Assembly: GCA_023251475.1 (NCBI GenBank)
Contig: JAHEYS010000067.1
Location: 1-33,105 of the forward strand
Direction of reading: 5' to 3'
Source of the DNA: Prolixibacteraceae bacterium
GTDB taxonomy: Bacteria; Bacteroidota; Bacteroidia; Bacteroidales; Prolixibacteraceae
DNA length: 33,105 nt
In this document: positions 1 through 8,990 of the stretch, piece by piece
Layout of the letters: each line of letters opens with the position of its first letter
Numbering within the stretch: position 1 is the first letter of the stretch
Translations under genes and position numbers: made by a program
The notes under the pieces: generated by a model
Database searches by the model: none
Told to the model about the DNA's origin: nothing
Seen by the model: only the letters and a program-made list of their open reading frames with translations

Positions 1-574
1 GATCCCCCTTCTTTCCCGAAGAATCAGGTGTTTCACCGTTACCCAACTTCTTCCAGGCCAGCATCGATTTGCAGATATGAATACCCCGGTCATTCACAAT
101 ATTTGTTTTCACCACCTTATTACCATTGGCCTTCATGATCTCGCTAATGGAATAACCTAAAAGATTGTTCCTGATATGCCCAAGATGAAGCGGCTTATTG
201 GTATTGGGAGAGGAATATTCAATCATCACCAGCTCCGAGTTATCATCAGCGGTTTTGAATCCGTATGTTAAGTCTGATGCTGCAAGGTTAAGTTGCTCAA
301 TCCAGTATTTGTTGTCAATCACCAGATTAAGAAATCCTTTTACAATATTAAATTCTGAAATTACCCCGATAGAATCGACCAGATACTTTCCAATCTCATC
401 GGCAGTTTGTTCTGCTGTCTTTTTTGAAAATCTCAGGAAAGGAAAAACTACGACTGTTTTATCCCCCGTAAACTCCTTGCGCGTGGTCTGAACCTGCACC
501 TGTTTCTCGTCAACTTCCTGACCGTAAAGCACTTTAATTGCATCAATTACTTTATTCCTGATTAAGATTTCCAT
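1..574 (-). CDS. argS: Arginyl-tRNA synthetase, N-terminal part (cut by left edge)
   Basis: Cytoplasmic class I aminoacyl-tRNA synthetase that charges tRNA-Arg with arginine using ATP. About 191 codons from the ATG at 574 are present; the rest runs off the left edge. The N-terminal additional domain (about residues 1-110) is followed by the catalytic-domain start with the segment IEYSSPNTNKPLHLGHIRNN, which contains the class I HIGH signature as HLGH, and then NIVNDRGIHICKSMLAW, characteristic of ArgS. A TAnnTTTG promoter box lies about 30 bases upstream. The gene is divergent from the small ORF at 653. Identification is firm; only completeness is unknown. Confidence 0.96.
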   Translation of the reverse strand, partial: MEILIRNKVIDAIKVLYGQEVDEKQVQVQTTRKEFTGDKTVVVFPFLRFSKKTAEQTADEIGKYLVDSIGVISEFNIVKGFLNLVIDNKYWIEQLNLAASDLTYGFKTADDNSELVMIEYSSPNTNKPLHLGHIRNNLLGYSISEIMKANGNKVVKTNIVNDRGIHICKSMLAWKKLGNGETPDSSGKKGD

Positions 575-602
575 TACTTTTGTATTGTCATTTTTGAGAG
601 CG

Positions 603-610
603 CAAATATA
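603..610 (-). promoter_or_regulatory. Bacteroidota -7 promoter box for argS
   Basis: On the minus strand this reads TATATTTG followed by C, an exact match to the Bacteroidota TAnnTTTG -7 element. It would put the transcript start about 20-25 bases before the argS ATG. No clear TTTG -33 element is seen at the usual spacing, so this is a motif match only. Confidence 0.5.
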
Positions 611-652
611 GGAAAATAGTCACTATTATTATTCGCGCACCTCTAAAGTCTT

Positions 653-994
653 ATGTTTAATAAAAATATTGGGAATATGCAGAAAAATATAATTACCGGA
701 CAGGAGGATCAGATTAACGAAATTATCGAACGGATCTTTGAGATAACAGGAAAACAGCTCCCGATCGGGGCCACTATCGGCATGATTGGAAAGGTGATCA
801 AAATGAGGGAGACCGGGGCTGAAGAGATCGCGGTAAAAAAACAGATTTCCGGAGTTACCGGAATTGGGCTGAATGACCCACGGATTGATGAAATTATTTT
901 TGAAATTGAAGAAAAGCCGGCCCAAAATACATACATGCCTTTTAACAACAATCAGTTTGAAAACTTAAAATCAAAACTGGATAAAGAGGAGTAA
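653..994 (+). CDS. Small conserved-looking protein of unknown function
   Basis: A 113-residue ORF (or 105 residues if the second Met at 677 is the true start). I do not recognise a family. After a polar start the protein has an amphipathic helix-like stretch (QINEIIERIFEITGKQLP), a Gly/Ile-rich segment around GATIGMIGKVI, and a charged segment ending KLDKEE. No signal peptide or membrane segment is seen. Codon use and composition look like coding sequence, and the antisense ORFs here look like shadows. It is divergent from argS with a short intergenic region, so it may share regulatory DNA with it. Confidence 0.55.
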   Translation: MFNKNIGNMQKNIITGQEDQINEIIERIFEITGKQLPIGATIGMIGKVIKMRETGAEEIAVKKQISGVTGIGLNDPRIDEIIFEIEEKPAQNTYMPFNNNQFENLKSKLDKEE

Positions 995-1081
995 TTAAAC
1001 AATTTGGAAATCCGATAATTTGATAATGAGGGGCATGCGGATAATTTTAAGACATCGATGACCTATTCTGTCACTATAATT

Positions 1082-2329
1082 TCATTTCTTCATTCTTTCA
1101 TTTTTACTGATACTGATCCAGGCTCCGAAATTACCATCCTTTTCAGCCGGAGACAGTGGCAGGAATCCTTCCATCATTTTTCCGTTATCGCATATTAATG
1201 GCTCTTTTTTCAACTTCTCATCACAAAATTGCTGGAATTCCCCCTCTTTACCATGAAAAATCCGGAATTCCCCTGTTGCATCCTCCGCCAGATGTTCTCT
1301 TAAACTTAGGGCAACTGCACCCATGGTAAACCTGCAATTAATTTCCAGACAAGGGTGAAATTTATACTTCCCGTCAGATGATTTCCAAACGAGTGTATCA
1401 ACACCAATCCAGCCATAATATGCTTTTGAGTAGTCACTTGACATGAGTAGTTGATGAAGAATTTTTCTCAGCTCAGGTATGGTCCCTTCCAGGTATTCTT
1501 TTAATTCAGGCCGAAGGTCAACAGGTAGTTCATGAATGTAATTTCCGGTGTAATGTCCTGCCTGATCTGTTGAGAATGAGGTCAGACCTTTATATTCGAT
1601 GGTCCCGTTACCATATGAGTAAAACTGGAAAGAGAGATCAAGCACCTTATCGTACCATGGCTCTGCAACGACAAACTTCTGCTGTTTGAAATAGCCGTTA
1701 ATAACCTGTCGGTTTGTTTGGTTGTATTCATCGTTGCGCAGCACCTGCAACCCCCGGCCGGATGAACTCCAGGGGGCCTTTACTACCACTTTCCCCCATT
1801 TCCGCTGAAGGGAGATAATCTGGTCATGACTGGTGCAGATTTCAGGAAAATCATTGTATGTTATCATATTATTGGAAATATTGCTATCAACAATAATGCT
1901 CAGAATTGCGAGCGATGATTTCCGGCTGTAAAGTTCCCGGTGAATATCCTGCCATTCAGCGACAGGAGAGCTTAAAAATTCGATGCAACATCCGGTTTTT
2001 AAAGGCCACAGCAGTTTATGCGCCGCAGGACTCCATCCCCATGGAAAAAGAAACCCCCTTGTATCAGATAAAAATTTGGAATCTGATAAAACAGCATCCC
2101 TGTTCCGGTAGGCTGGCTGGTGGAAGCCGGCTCCGGCCAACTGATCAGTAAACTGTTGATTTGGAAGCTGATCAACTAAAACAATATCGTTGGGCCGGGC
2201 AAGGATACCTGCTAATGTACATAACTCATTTTCAAATTTCCGAAGATGAACCGGAGCCATATAGCTGGCAGAACCGTTAGCCACAGCCAATTCACAGGTT
2301 GGATTAAAAAAATAAATATTTGGCTTCAT
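1082..2329 (-). CDS. ATP-grasp-like protein of unknown substrate
   Basis: A 415-residue soluble protein from the ATG at 2329 (MKPNIYFFNPTCELAVANG); a 16-residue upstream extension is possible but lacks a matching hydrophobic or conserved look, so I prefer the internal Met. Around the middle is KVVVKAPWSSSGRGLQVL, resembling the ATP-binding lysine and Gly-rich loop of ATP-grasp ligases, and towards the C-terminus EINCRFTMGAVALSL, which resembles the metal-binding Glu-x-Asn motif of that fold. This suggests an ATP-dependent carboxylate-amine/thiol ligase, but the substrate cannot be told. It is a single gene, not obviously in an operon with its neighbours. Confidence 0.6.
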   Translation of the reverse strand: MKPNIYFFNPTCELAVANGSASYMAPVHLRKFENELCTLAGILARPNDIVLVDQLPNQQFTDQLAGAGFHQPAYRNRDAVLSDSKFLSDTRGFLFPWGWSPAAHKLLWPLKTGCCIEFLSSPVAEWQDIHRELYSRKSSLAILSIIVDSNISNNMITYNDFPEICTSHDQIISLQRKWGKVVVKAPWSSSGRGLQVLRNDEYNQTNRQVINGYFKQQKFVVAEPWYDKVLDLSFQFYSYGNGTIEYKGLTSFSTDQAGHYTGNYIHELPVDLRPELKEYLEGTIPELRKILHQLLMSSDYSKAYYGWIGVDTLVWKSSDGKYKFHPCLEINCRFTMGAVALSLREHLAEDATGEFRIFHGKEGEFQQFCDEKLKKEPLICDNGKMMEGFLPLSPAEKDGNFGAWISISKNERMKK

Positions 2330-2466
2330 CCTGCAAAAATATCTGAATCCGACAAGTTTACTGGGATTATTTACCAAAAAATCTTAATCTTGTGGCGGAT
2401 TATACAGGAATGTCTGTAAACCTTTAATTTTATGGTTAGATAATTTTTCAGCCTTTGATTCTCCGA

Positions 2467-2474
2467 TAATTTTG
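2467..2474 (+). promoter_or_regulatory. Bacteroidota -7 promoter box before the acidic protein gene
   Basis: TAATTTTG, an exact TAnnTTTG match, lies 28 bases before the ATG at 2503. A TTTG occurs only 9 bases upstream of it, too close to be a normal -33 element, so the promoter call rests on the -7 box alone. Confidence 0.4.
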
Positions 2475-2502
2475 TAATATTAAATCTGTTAAAATAATCA
2501 GC

Positions 2503-3021
2503 ATGAGAACTTCAAAATATTTGATCTGCAATGATATAATGGCCAAAGATGACCAACCTGCCGAGTTTATTCTGCACAACCATCACCCCAGGTTTCTTGC
2601 AAAGGTGGAAGAACTTGATTTTGAAGAGATTGAAAACCGTCCGGACAAACCTTTTGCCGATATTCTTTATGTGAATGGCGATGGTGCAATGGTCATTTAT
2701 CGTCTTACGGTGACCGAATTTTATGAGCGTGCCGATGAAGAGGACGTCCTGGATGAGCTGTTCCCTGCACGTGATTACTACACGAGCTATTTACAGGATA
2801 TTGAGTCTGAAGAAGGTGGTAAGGAGGGGTATCCGGTTAAGGATTTCAGTCCGGAACTCCCCGGGTTGAAAATTTTACAATCATCTGATAACTGGACGGT
2901 TATTTATAACGGAGTAATCGCAGAATTCACTTCCGAAGAGGAGATGGATGAATTTCTGGAACATGATCTGAACATTGAGCCAGAATTGCTTGACAAGGGG
3001 GTAATCAATGAGTTTGAATAA
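2503..3021 (+). CDS. Acidic cytoplasmic protein of unknown function
   Basis: A 172-residue protein I do not recognise. It is very rich in Asp and Glu (for example EERADEEDVLDELF-like and ESEEGGKEGYP segments), with no signal peptide, membrane helix or cysteine cluster; the only Cys is near the N-terminus. The C-terminal third, around WTVIYNGVIAEFTSEEEMDE, looks like a small alpha/beta fold. It sits between two genes on the opposite strand and has its own TAnnTTTG box upstream, so it is probably monocistronic. It is likely a real gene because the frame is continuous and codon use matches its neighbours. Confidence 0.7.
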   Translation: MRTSKYLICNDIMAKDDQPAEFILHNHHPRFLAKVEELDFEEIENRPDKPFADILYVNGDGAMVIYRLTVTEFYERADEEDVLDELFPARDYYTSYLQDIESEEGGKEGYPVKDFSPELPGLKILQSSDNWTVIYNGVIAEFTSEEEMDEFLEHDLNIEPELLDKGVINEFE

Positions 3022-3051
3022 GTACGATAAGGTTACTTGTTCAATTCACCG

Positions 3052-3948
3052 CTATAATATGGTTTGGCTTTTCCGTCTCTGGTAATAATGGTAGAGCGGA
3101 AACCCAAGGACAGAGATCAGGATGATTGTGGTTCCCACATAAAAACCGTCGGTCATCCGCTCACTTTCACCGAATAAAAACCATGCCATGAGAATGCCAT
3201 AAACCGGCTCAAGATTAATGGTTAATGCAACGATGTAGGCTGTCAGATGTTTCATAATATCTACCTGAACAGCAAATGCATATGCCGTGCAAACAACTCC
3301 AAGCACCAGTAAATAAATAAAGTCTGAAGGAGAAGGAAGGGACAAAGAATGACCTCCTGAGCCTGAAAAAAGAAGATAGATCGTAATACAGGTAAGACCA
3401 CCCATCATCTCATAAAAGCTGATCACAGAAGCTTTGTGATTATTTACCATTATTTTGTTTAGAACCGTGAATAACCCTGCAAGAAAGGCTGAGATCAACG
3501 CCACAATTACCCCGGTGGTATACCTGGTTTCAAATCTGAAGATCATATATAATCCGATGATAATCAATATACCAACCATCACCTCAAGTGCATTGATCCG
3601 TTTGCGGAAGAAGAATGGTTCCAGCAGACTGGTAAACAGGGTTGTGGTGGCCAGACAGCCAAGAGCGACAGAAACATTGGCGATCTTTATGGCGCCAAAG
3701 AAGGTTATCCAATGAATGGCAACAACACTACCGATGCCAAATAGTTTAAAGAATTGTTTTCGGCTGATGGATAAATCGGTCTTTTTCCACCGGATAAAAA
3801 GATAGAAGGTGATAATTGCGATCAACATCCTGTACCAGACCAGCTGGGGCGCAGGTAACGTGATTAGCTTTCCGAGAATGGCGGTAAAACCATATATCAA
3901 TACAATAAGATGTAGTTTGAGATGACTTGATATGAGCAGGTTTTTCAA
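3052..3948 (-). CDS. EamA/DMT-family membrane transporter
   Basis: Polytopic inner-membrane protein of the drug/metabolite transporter superfamily, with about ten hydrophobic segments arranged as two EamA-like halves. The first half begins HLIVLIYGFTAILGKLI and the second around GVIVALISAFLAGLFTVLNK. The substrate cannot be inferred; the family exports amino acids, metabolites and drugs. I chose the TTG at 3948 (Met-Lys-Asn-Leu-Leu) rather than the longer frame starting at 3984, because a TAnnTTTG promoter box lies at 3968-3975 inside the extension and would leave the upstream start untranscribed. This gives 298 residues, a usual family length. Confidence 0.85.
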   Translation of the reverse strand: MKNLLISSHLKLHLIVLIYGFTAILGKLITLPAPQLVWYRMLIAIITFYLFIRWKKTDLSISRKQFFKLFGIGSVVAIHWITFFGAIKIANVSVALGCLATTTLFTSLLEPFFFRKRINALEVMVGILIIIGLYMIFRFETRYTTGVIVALISAFLAGLFTVLNKIMVNNHKASVISFYEMMGGLTCITIYLLFSGSGGHSLSLPSPSDFIYLLVLGVVCTAYAFAVQVDIMKHLTAYIVALTINLEPVYGILMAWFLFGESERMTDGFYVGTTIILISVLGFPLYHYYQRRKSQTIL

Positions 3949-3967
3949 AACAAAAAATTTTGGATTC

Positions 3968-3975
3968 AAAGATAG
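3968..3975 (-). promoter_or_regulatory. Bacteroidota -7 promoter box for the EamA transporter
   Basis: The minus strand reads TATCTTTG, an exact TAnnTTTG match about 20 bases upstream of the TTG start at 3948. It argues for the shorter protein start. No TTTG is found at the usual 19-21 base spacing. Confidence 0.45.
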
Positions 3976-4013
3976 CTGTTGCAATTCATCAAAAATAGTT
4001 TAAAATCATATTA

Positions 4014-4043
4014 TTGAAGAGTGCTCCTTTTTGTTTAATTTTA
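4014..4043 (+). promoter_or_regulatory. Promoter for the secreted protein gene
   Basis: TTG at 4014-4016, 19 bases, then TAATTTTA at 4036-4043, a one-mismatch TAnnTTTG box at the spacing seen in Bacteroidota promoters. It ends 29 bases before the ATG at 4073, favouring that start over an ATG-less upstream extension beginning at 4031. Confidence 0.45.
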
Positions 4044-4072
4044 GCATTTTAAAAAACTTAAAACCGGATACA

Positions 4073-4762
4073 ATGAAGTACTCATTTATTGTTGTTATTA
4101 TTTTGACAGTCAGCTTGTTTAGCGTAAAGGCGCAAAACATTCCCATTAATTCGATCGAAAATTTCAGATTTAAACGGCTTACTGAAGGGCTTTATACCAA
4201 TCAAAATCTTAAACTGTCGGATATTAAGGGTACTCCGTATCTTACCGAGGATTTCGTTCCAGGAAAATTAAGTACCACTGACGGTTTAATCAACGAAAAT
4301 ATTCCACTAAGGTATAACGCCTATTCTGACGACCTGGAATTCAAGAAGGGCAATGAAATCTACATTGTTGATCCAAAATCAATTGTAAAAAAGGCTGAAT
4401 TTGGAGGTACAGTTTTCGGTTATTCGTCATATCTCTATGGTGGAAAGATTCTGACCGGATTTTTCAAAATTCTTGCGGAAGGCAAAGCCAGACTTATGGC
4501 CAGGTATGTTATCGTTTTTTTGGATAAAGAGGAACAAAAGGCTTATGCTGAGCCTAAACCAGCCCGTTTTGATGAAGCCCGGAAGGAATATTACATTTCA
4601 ATTGATGAGGATCCTGCGAAACTATTTACCAGCAAAAAAGGTTTGCTCGATCTTTTGGGAGACAAAAAGAAGGAGGTGGAAAACTATTTTTCGAAAAACA
4701 AACTCACGGCCAAGGGGGAAGAACAATACATAAAAATTGTTTCCTACTACAATTCATTGTAA
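4073..4762 (+). CDS. Secreted protein of unknown function
   Basis: A 229-residue protein from the ATG at 4073. Residues 1-20 (MKYSFIVVIILTVSLFSVKA) form a clear type I signal peptide with a likely cut after Val-Lys-Ala, so the mature protein is periplasmic or exported. The mature part has no cysteine and no recognised domain; it contains a block around FVPGKLSTTDGLINENIPLR and a Lys/Asp-rich C-terminal part. The composition is typical of Bacteroidota periplasmic proteins of unknown role. It precedes the dcp-like lipoprotein gene but a 185-base gap containing a possible promoter separates them, so they are probably not one operon. Confidence 0.75.
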   Translation: MKYSFIVVIILTVSLFSVKAQNIPINSIENFRFKRLTEGLYTNQNLKLSDIKGTPYLTEDFVPGKLSTTDGLINENIPLRYNAYSDDLEFKKGNEIYIVDPKSIVKKAEFGGTVFGYSSYLYGGKILTGFFKILAEGKARLMARYVIVFLDKEEQKAYAEPKPARFDEARKEYYISIDEDPAKLFTSKKGLLDLLGDKKKEVENYFSKNKLTAKGEEQYIKIVSYYNSL

Positions 4763-4789
4763 ATAAGTCTATTATTCCTGATACTTTTG
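4758..4789 (+). promoter_or_regulatory. Candidate promoter upstream of dcp
   Basis: TTG (4758-4760), 21 bases, then TACTTTTG (4782-4789), an exact TAnnTTTG box. It lies about 160 bases before the dcp ATG, leaving a long leader. A second, weaker box TAATTTTA occurs at 4904-4911, closer to the gene. Either could drive dcp. Confidence 0.3.
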
Positions 4790-4947
4790 TCTCAAAAGTA
4801 AAAAACTGACCTGCAGCATCAACCCGTTGGTCGAGCTGGCATTAAAATGGGAATACATGAAATAAGTCATAATTACCAATTAGACAAATATTTGATCTTT
4901 TTGTAATTTTACCCCGATAATCTGATTGTAGTACTAACAATTAAAAC

Positions 4948-7068
4948 GTGAAAAAATTATTAATCCCATTGGCTGTCATCTGTTTATTGACATCCTGCGT
5001 TAAACAAGAGAAAAAATCTGAAGTGAAAAATCCATTTTTAGAAGTCTATAACACCCCCTTCGATGTTCCCCCGTTTGACAAGATTATGAACAAGCATTAT
5101 TTGCCTGCATATGAAGAGGGAATCAAACAACATAATGGGGAGATCAAAGCTATTACAGATTGTGCAGAACCTGCCGGCTTTGACAATACAATTGGAGCAC
5201 TGGATTACAGCGGATCGCTGTTGCAGCGGGTAAACAGGGTTTTCTCAAATCTTAAAGAGGCTGTGACCAATGATTCGATGCAGGAGATTGCCAGGAAAGT
5301 TGCTCCAATGCTTTCGCAGCACGAGGATGCCATTAATCTCGATGCTCAGCTGTTTAGCAGGGTAAAAACTGTTTATGACAAGAAAAGCACCTTAAATCTT
5401 AATCAGGAACAATCACGTTTACTGGAAGAGACTTATAAACGTTTTGTCCGGGGAGGGGCCAATCTTAGTGCCGAAAAGAAAGAGGAGTTAAAGAAAGTCA
5501 ATGAAGAGCTTTCATTGCTCGATCTTAAATTTGGGGACAATATGCTGGCCGAGACCAATACCTATAAATTGGTGATTGACCATAAAGAAGATCTGGCAGG
5601 ATTGCCCGAATCCGTTATTGCCGGAGCTGCTGATGAAGCAAAAGCCGGAAATATGGACGGGAAATGGGTGTTTACACTTCAGAAACCAAGCTGGATTCCT
5701 TTTGTTACTTATGCCCAAAACCGTAGTTTACGGGAGAAAATCTATAAGGCAATGTACAACCGCGGCAATAATGGCAATGCAAATGATAATAAGGAAGTGA
5801 TCAGTAAAATTGTCAATCTTCGGCTGCAAAAGGGCAATATTATGGGATTTGAAAGTTGGTCAGCTTTTGTACTAGATGATTGTATGGCCAAAACCCCTGC
5901 CAATGTCTATAAATTGCTGAACCAGGTTTGGACCCCTGCCATAAAAAGGGCAAAAGAGGAGGCCAGGGATATGCAAACCATGATCGACAAAGAGGGTGGA
6001 AAATTTAAACTTCAGAGCTGGGATTGGTGGTATTATTCCGAAAAAGTAAGAAAAGCGAAATATGATCTCGACGAGGAGCAGATTCGCCCCTACTTTGAAC
6101 TGAATAATGTCCGTGAGGGGGTTTTTGCCGTTGCCAATAAATTATACGGACTCACATTTACCCGCCTGAAAGATATGCCGCTCTTCCATCCCGAATGTGA
6201 AGTTTACGAGGTGAAAGATGGTGACGGCTCCGAAATCGGGGTGCTATATATGGATTTCTTCCCGCGGGCTTCAAAAAAAGGGGGTGCCTGGATGACCAAT
6301 TACCGGGAGCAGTATATCAGCCGGGAGGGGAAAAACATCCGTCCTGTGGTTTCTGTCACAGGTAATTTCTCAAAACCAGTAGGCGATAAGCCGGCATTGC
6401 TTAGCTTCGATGAAGTGGAAACACTGTTTCATGAGTTTGGTCATGCATTGCACGGCTTACTCTCCCAGTGTCATTATGAAGGGTTGGCAGGGACAAATGT
6501 TGCGCGTGATTTTGTTGAACTCCCCTCTCAGGTGATGGAACATTGGGCATCAGAACCTGAAGTCCTCAGAATTTATGCAAAACACTATAAAACAGGAGAA
6601 TTAATTCCACAAACACTGGTTGATAAGATTGTGAAATCGGGTAAATTCAATCAGGGTTTTGCAACTGTTGAATACCTGGCCGCAGCCATTCTTGACATGG
6701 ATTATCACACCATAACAAAGGGTGGCGTTATTGACGTTGAGCAGTTTGAAAAGAACTCGATGGAGAAAGCCGGCCTGATACCTGAAATTATTCCCCGCTA
6801 CAAATCGACCTATTTTGCCCACACCTTCTCCGGCGGCGGTGAATATTCGAGCGGATATTACAGTTACATCTGGGCTCAGGTACTGGATTGTGATGCATTC
6901 CAGGCATTCAAGGAGGCCGGAAGTATTTTTGACCAGAAAGTTGCCAAATCATTCCGAACAAATATTCTGGAACGTGGCGGAACCGACGAAGCAATGAAAC
7001 TTTACCTTAATTTCAGAGGCAAAGAACCTGGTATTGAGCCACTTCTGAAAAGCAGAGGTTTGAATTAA
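4948..7068 (+). CDS. dcp: M3-family zinc metallopeptidase lipoprotein (peptidyl-dipeptidase Dcp)
   Basis: Zinc peptidase that removes dipeptides from the C-terminus of short peptides. The 706-residue protein starts with a lipoprotein signal, hydrophobic stretch then LLTSC (Cys17 is the probable lipidated residue), placing it in the envelope. The catalytic site HEFGH is at residues 495-499 with the third zinc ligand Glu524 in FVELPSQ, as in the M3 family. The downstream FAHTFSGGGEYSSGYYSYIW segment is the conserved substrate-binding C-terminal motif of Dcp/oligopeptidase A. The length fits Dcp. It ends with a strong terminator and so is probably monocistronic. Confidence 0.95.
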   Translation: MKKLLIPLAVICLLTSCVKQEKKSEVKNPFLEVYNTPFDVPPFDKIMNKHYLPAYEEGIKQHNGEIKAITDCAEPAGFDNTIGALDYSGSLLQRVNRVFSNLKEAVTNDSMQEIARKVAPMLSQHEDAINLDAQLFSRVKTVYDKKSTLNLNQEQSRLLEETYKRFVRGGANLSAEKKEELKKVNEELSLLDLKFGDNMLAETNTYKLVIDHKEDLAGLPESVIAGAADEAKAGNMDGKWVFTLQKPSWIPFVTYAQNRSLREKIYKAMYNRGNNGNANDNKEVISKIVNLRLQKGNIMGFESWSAFVLDDCMAKTPANVYKLLNQVWTPAIKRAKEEARDMQTMIDKEGGKFKLQSWDWWYYSEKVRKAKYDLDEEQIRPYFELNNVREGVFAVANKLYGLTFTRLKDMPLFHPECEVYEVKDGDGSEIGVLYMDFFPRASKKGGAWMTNYREQYISREGKNIRPVVSVTGNFSKPVGDKPALLSFDEVETLFHEFGHALHGLLSQCHYEGLAGTNVARDFVELPSQVMEHWASEPEVLRIYAKHYKTGELIPQTLVDKIVKSGKFNQGFATVEYLAAAILDMDYHTITKGGVIDVEQFEKNSMEKAGLIPEIIPRYKSTYFAHTFSGGGEYSSGYYSYIWAQVLDCDAFQAFKEAGSIFDQKVAKSFRTNILERGGTDEAMKLYLNFRGKEPGIEPLLKSRGLN

Positions 7069-7092
7069 CAGAAAATCATGCAAAATCAAAAC

Positions 7093-7122
7093 AAATCCCG
7101 GGTGCAGTACCGGGATTTTTTT
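7093..7122 (+). terminator. Rho-independent terminator after dcp
   Basis: A 9-bp perfect stem (AAATCCCGG with CCGGGATTT) with an 8-base loop, running straight into a run of seven T. It lies 24 bases after the dcp stop and before the next start at 7149. Confidence 0.88.
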
Positions 7123-7148
7123 ATTGATAAAATAATAACAACAAATAA

Positions 7149-8972
7149 ATGAGCAGTTCCATCCGGCAACAATACCAGCTTCAGATCGAAACAATAAAAT
7201 CGGAGCGGCTAAAACTCTTAAAAAAGGAGGGTTATATTCCGCTTTTAAGATTTATCACCTTTATCTTTTCAGTGATAATGTTCTATAGTTTTCTGGCGAA
7301 CAAGGAGATAACCCACATTTACAACGCGGCTGCGTTGCTGGTCTCTTTTGTGTTCCTGACCTGGCAGGATATCCGGTTAAAAAGAAAGATAGAACGCTGT
7401 GACCATTTAATTCAAATCTGCAGCAATGAGATCAGATCGATCGACGGAGATTTTTCCCCGTTTGAATCCGGTGAAGAATATGCAGATCCCGACCATCCCT
7501 ATACCTATGATCTGGATCTGTTTGGCAAAAAATCACTGTTCCATTGTATCAACCGCAGCGTTACAATCTTCGGTAAAAACAGACTCGCAACAGTTCTGAA
7601 AAATGCATTTGATTTTAAAGATCAGATCTCACAGCGGCAAAATGCGATCAGGGAACTTTCTGAACATCTCGATTTCTGCCAGCAAATGCAATTGGTATTC
7701 TATGGACAAAAGAGTACGGAGAATGATCGCATCGAATTTATAAAATGGCTTGGTTCGGACAATAACCAGATTAAAAAACGCCTCTTTAATATCATAAGAT
7801 TTGCACTTCCAATAATTACGAATGGATTGATTCTTCTGTCATTCCTGGGAGAGGTTGTTGTACATATCCCAATTATGATGGTTATTTTACAGTTACTCAT
7901 TGTCTCGCTATATATTCGCAAAACAATTAGAATTCAGTCGCTGCTCACTTCAAAAGTTGAGATAATTTCCAAATATGCCAGTTTACTTCATCTAATTGAG
8001 AGGAGCAATTTCAAGTCGCAGTTGTTAATTGAATTAAAAGGTCAGCTGTCGCATAAAGGAATTGAAACTCCTTCCAGGATTATCCGGCAACTTTTCCGAC
8101 TCTTAAACTGGATGGATACCAACCTGAATATCATTGCTGCAGTGGTTCTTAACGGACTATTTCTTTTTAATCTCCACCTTCTTGGGGCAGTCTGGAAATG
8201 GAAGTCCAACTATGGCAAGGACATTCTGCGGTGGTTTGCCATAATTGGTGAGTTTGATGCACTGGCCTCCATGGCAAACTTTAGCCGTAACAACCCCGGT
8301 TATATCTTCCCGGAACCTGTTAAAGAGCGGTTTATTTTCGAAGCTAACAATCTTGGTCATCCCCTTATCCCAAAAGATGAGTGTGTGACAAATAGCATTT
8401 CCATCCCGGGATGGAATGAGTATTTCATAATTACAGGTGCAAATATGTCGGGTAAAAGCACCTTTTTACGTACAGTAGGGACCAATTACATCCTGGCCAT
8501 GGCAGGCGCCCCGGTATTTGCATCATCGTTTGTTTTCTCCCCGGTATTCCTTCACAGTAGTATCCGGACAAATGATTCACTGGCAAAAAAGGAGTCATTT
8601 TTTTATGCAGAATTAAAACGGCTCAAAACAATTATTGACGAAATGGAAGGGGGACAGCGTACATTTATTTTGCTTGATGAAATTCTGAAAGGGACCAATT
8701 CGAGGGATAAGCAGGCAGGTTCAATCGCTCTTCTGGAACAATTAATTAAATATCAATCGGTTGGACTCATAGCCACGCATGATCTTATTTTAGGGGATCT
8801 GATCACAGATTATCCGGATAATATTCGTAATCTTTGCTTTGAGATACAGATCGTGGATGATGAGATGAGCATCGATTACAAATTAAGGGATGGCGTTTGC
8901 AAAAATCTGAATGCTACTTACCTGATGAAAAAAATGGGCATACTTACGGATAACCGGGAGATACAGGTATAA
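7149..8972 (+). CDS. Membrane-anchored MutS-like ATPase
   Basis: A 607-residue protein with the MutS C-terminal ATPase domain: Walker A GANMSGKS at residues 430-437 and Walker B FILLDE at about 506-511, followed by GTNSRDK and the ATHDLIL segment. The mismatch-binding N-terminal domain of MutS is missing. Instead there are two hydrophobic segments near residues 30-70 and a long hydrophobic stretch at about 212-255, so the protein is probably bound to the inner membrane. Such proteins are annotated as MutS-family in Bacteroidota, but their role is not established and classic mismatch repair seems unlikely. The thioesterase gene follows 18 bases later, suggesting co-transcription. Confidence 0.85.
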   Translation: MSSSIRQQYQLQIETIKSERLKLLKKEGYIPLLRFITFIFSVIMFYSFLANKEITHIYNAAALLVSFVFLTWQDIRLKRKIERCDHLIQICSNEIRSIDGDFSPFESGEEYADPDHPYTYDLDLFGKKSLFHCINRSVTIFGKNRLATVLKNAFDFKDQISQRQNAIRELSEHLDFCQQMQLVFYGQKSTENDRIEFIKWLGSDNNQIKKRLFNIIRFALPIITNGLILLSFLGEVVVHIPIMMVILQLLIVSLYIRKTIRIQSLLTSKVEIISKYASLLHLIERSNFKSQLLIELKGQLSHKGIETPSRIIRQLFRLLNWMDTNLNIIAAVVLNGLFLFNLHLLGAVWKWKSNYGKDILRWFAIIGEFDALASMANFSRNNPGYIFPEPVKERFIFEANNLGHPLIPKDECVTNSISIPGWNEYFIITGANMSGKSTFLRTVGTNYILAMAGAPVFASSFVFSPVFLHSSIRTNDSLAKKESFFYAELKRLKTIIDEMEGGQRTFILLDEILKGTNSRDKQAGSIALLEQLIKYQSVGLIATHDLILGDLITDYPDNIRNLCFEIQIVDDEMSIDYKLRDGVCKNLNATYLMKKMGILTDNREIQV

Positions 8973-8990
8973 AAAAATATCTTAAAAAAT

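Noticed and set aside
629-951. Two minus-strand ORFs opposite the gene at 653
   Set aside because: Composition is poorer than the plus-strand ORF and they look like shadows; the region has one gene at most.
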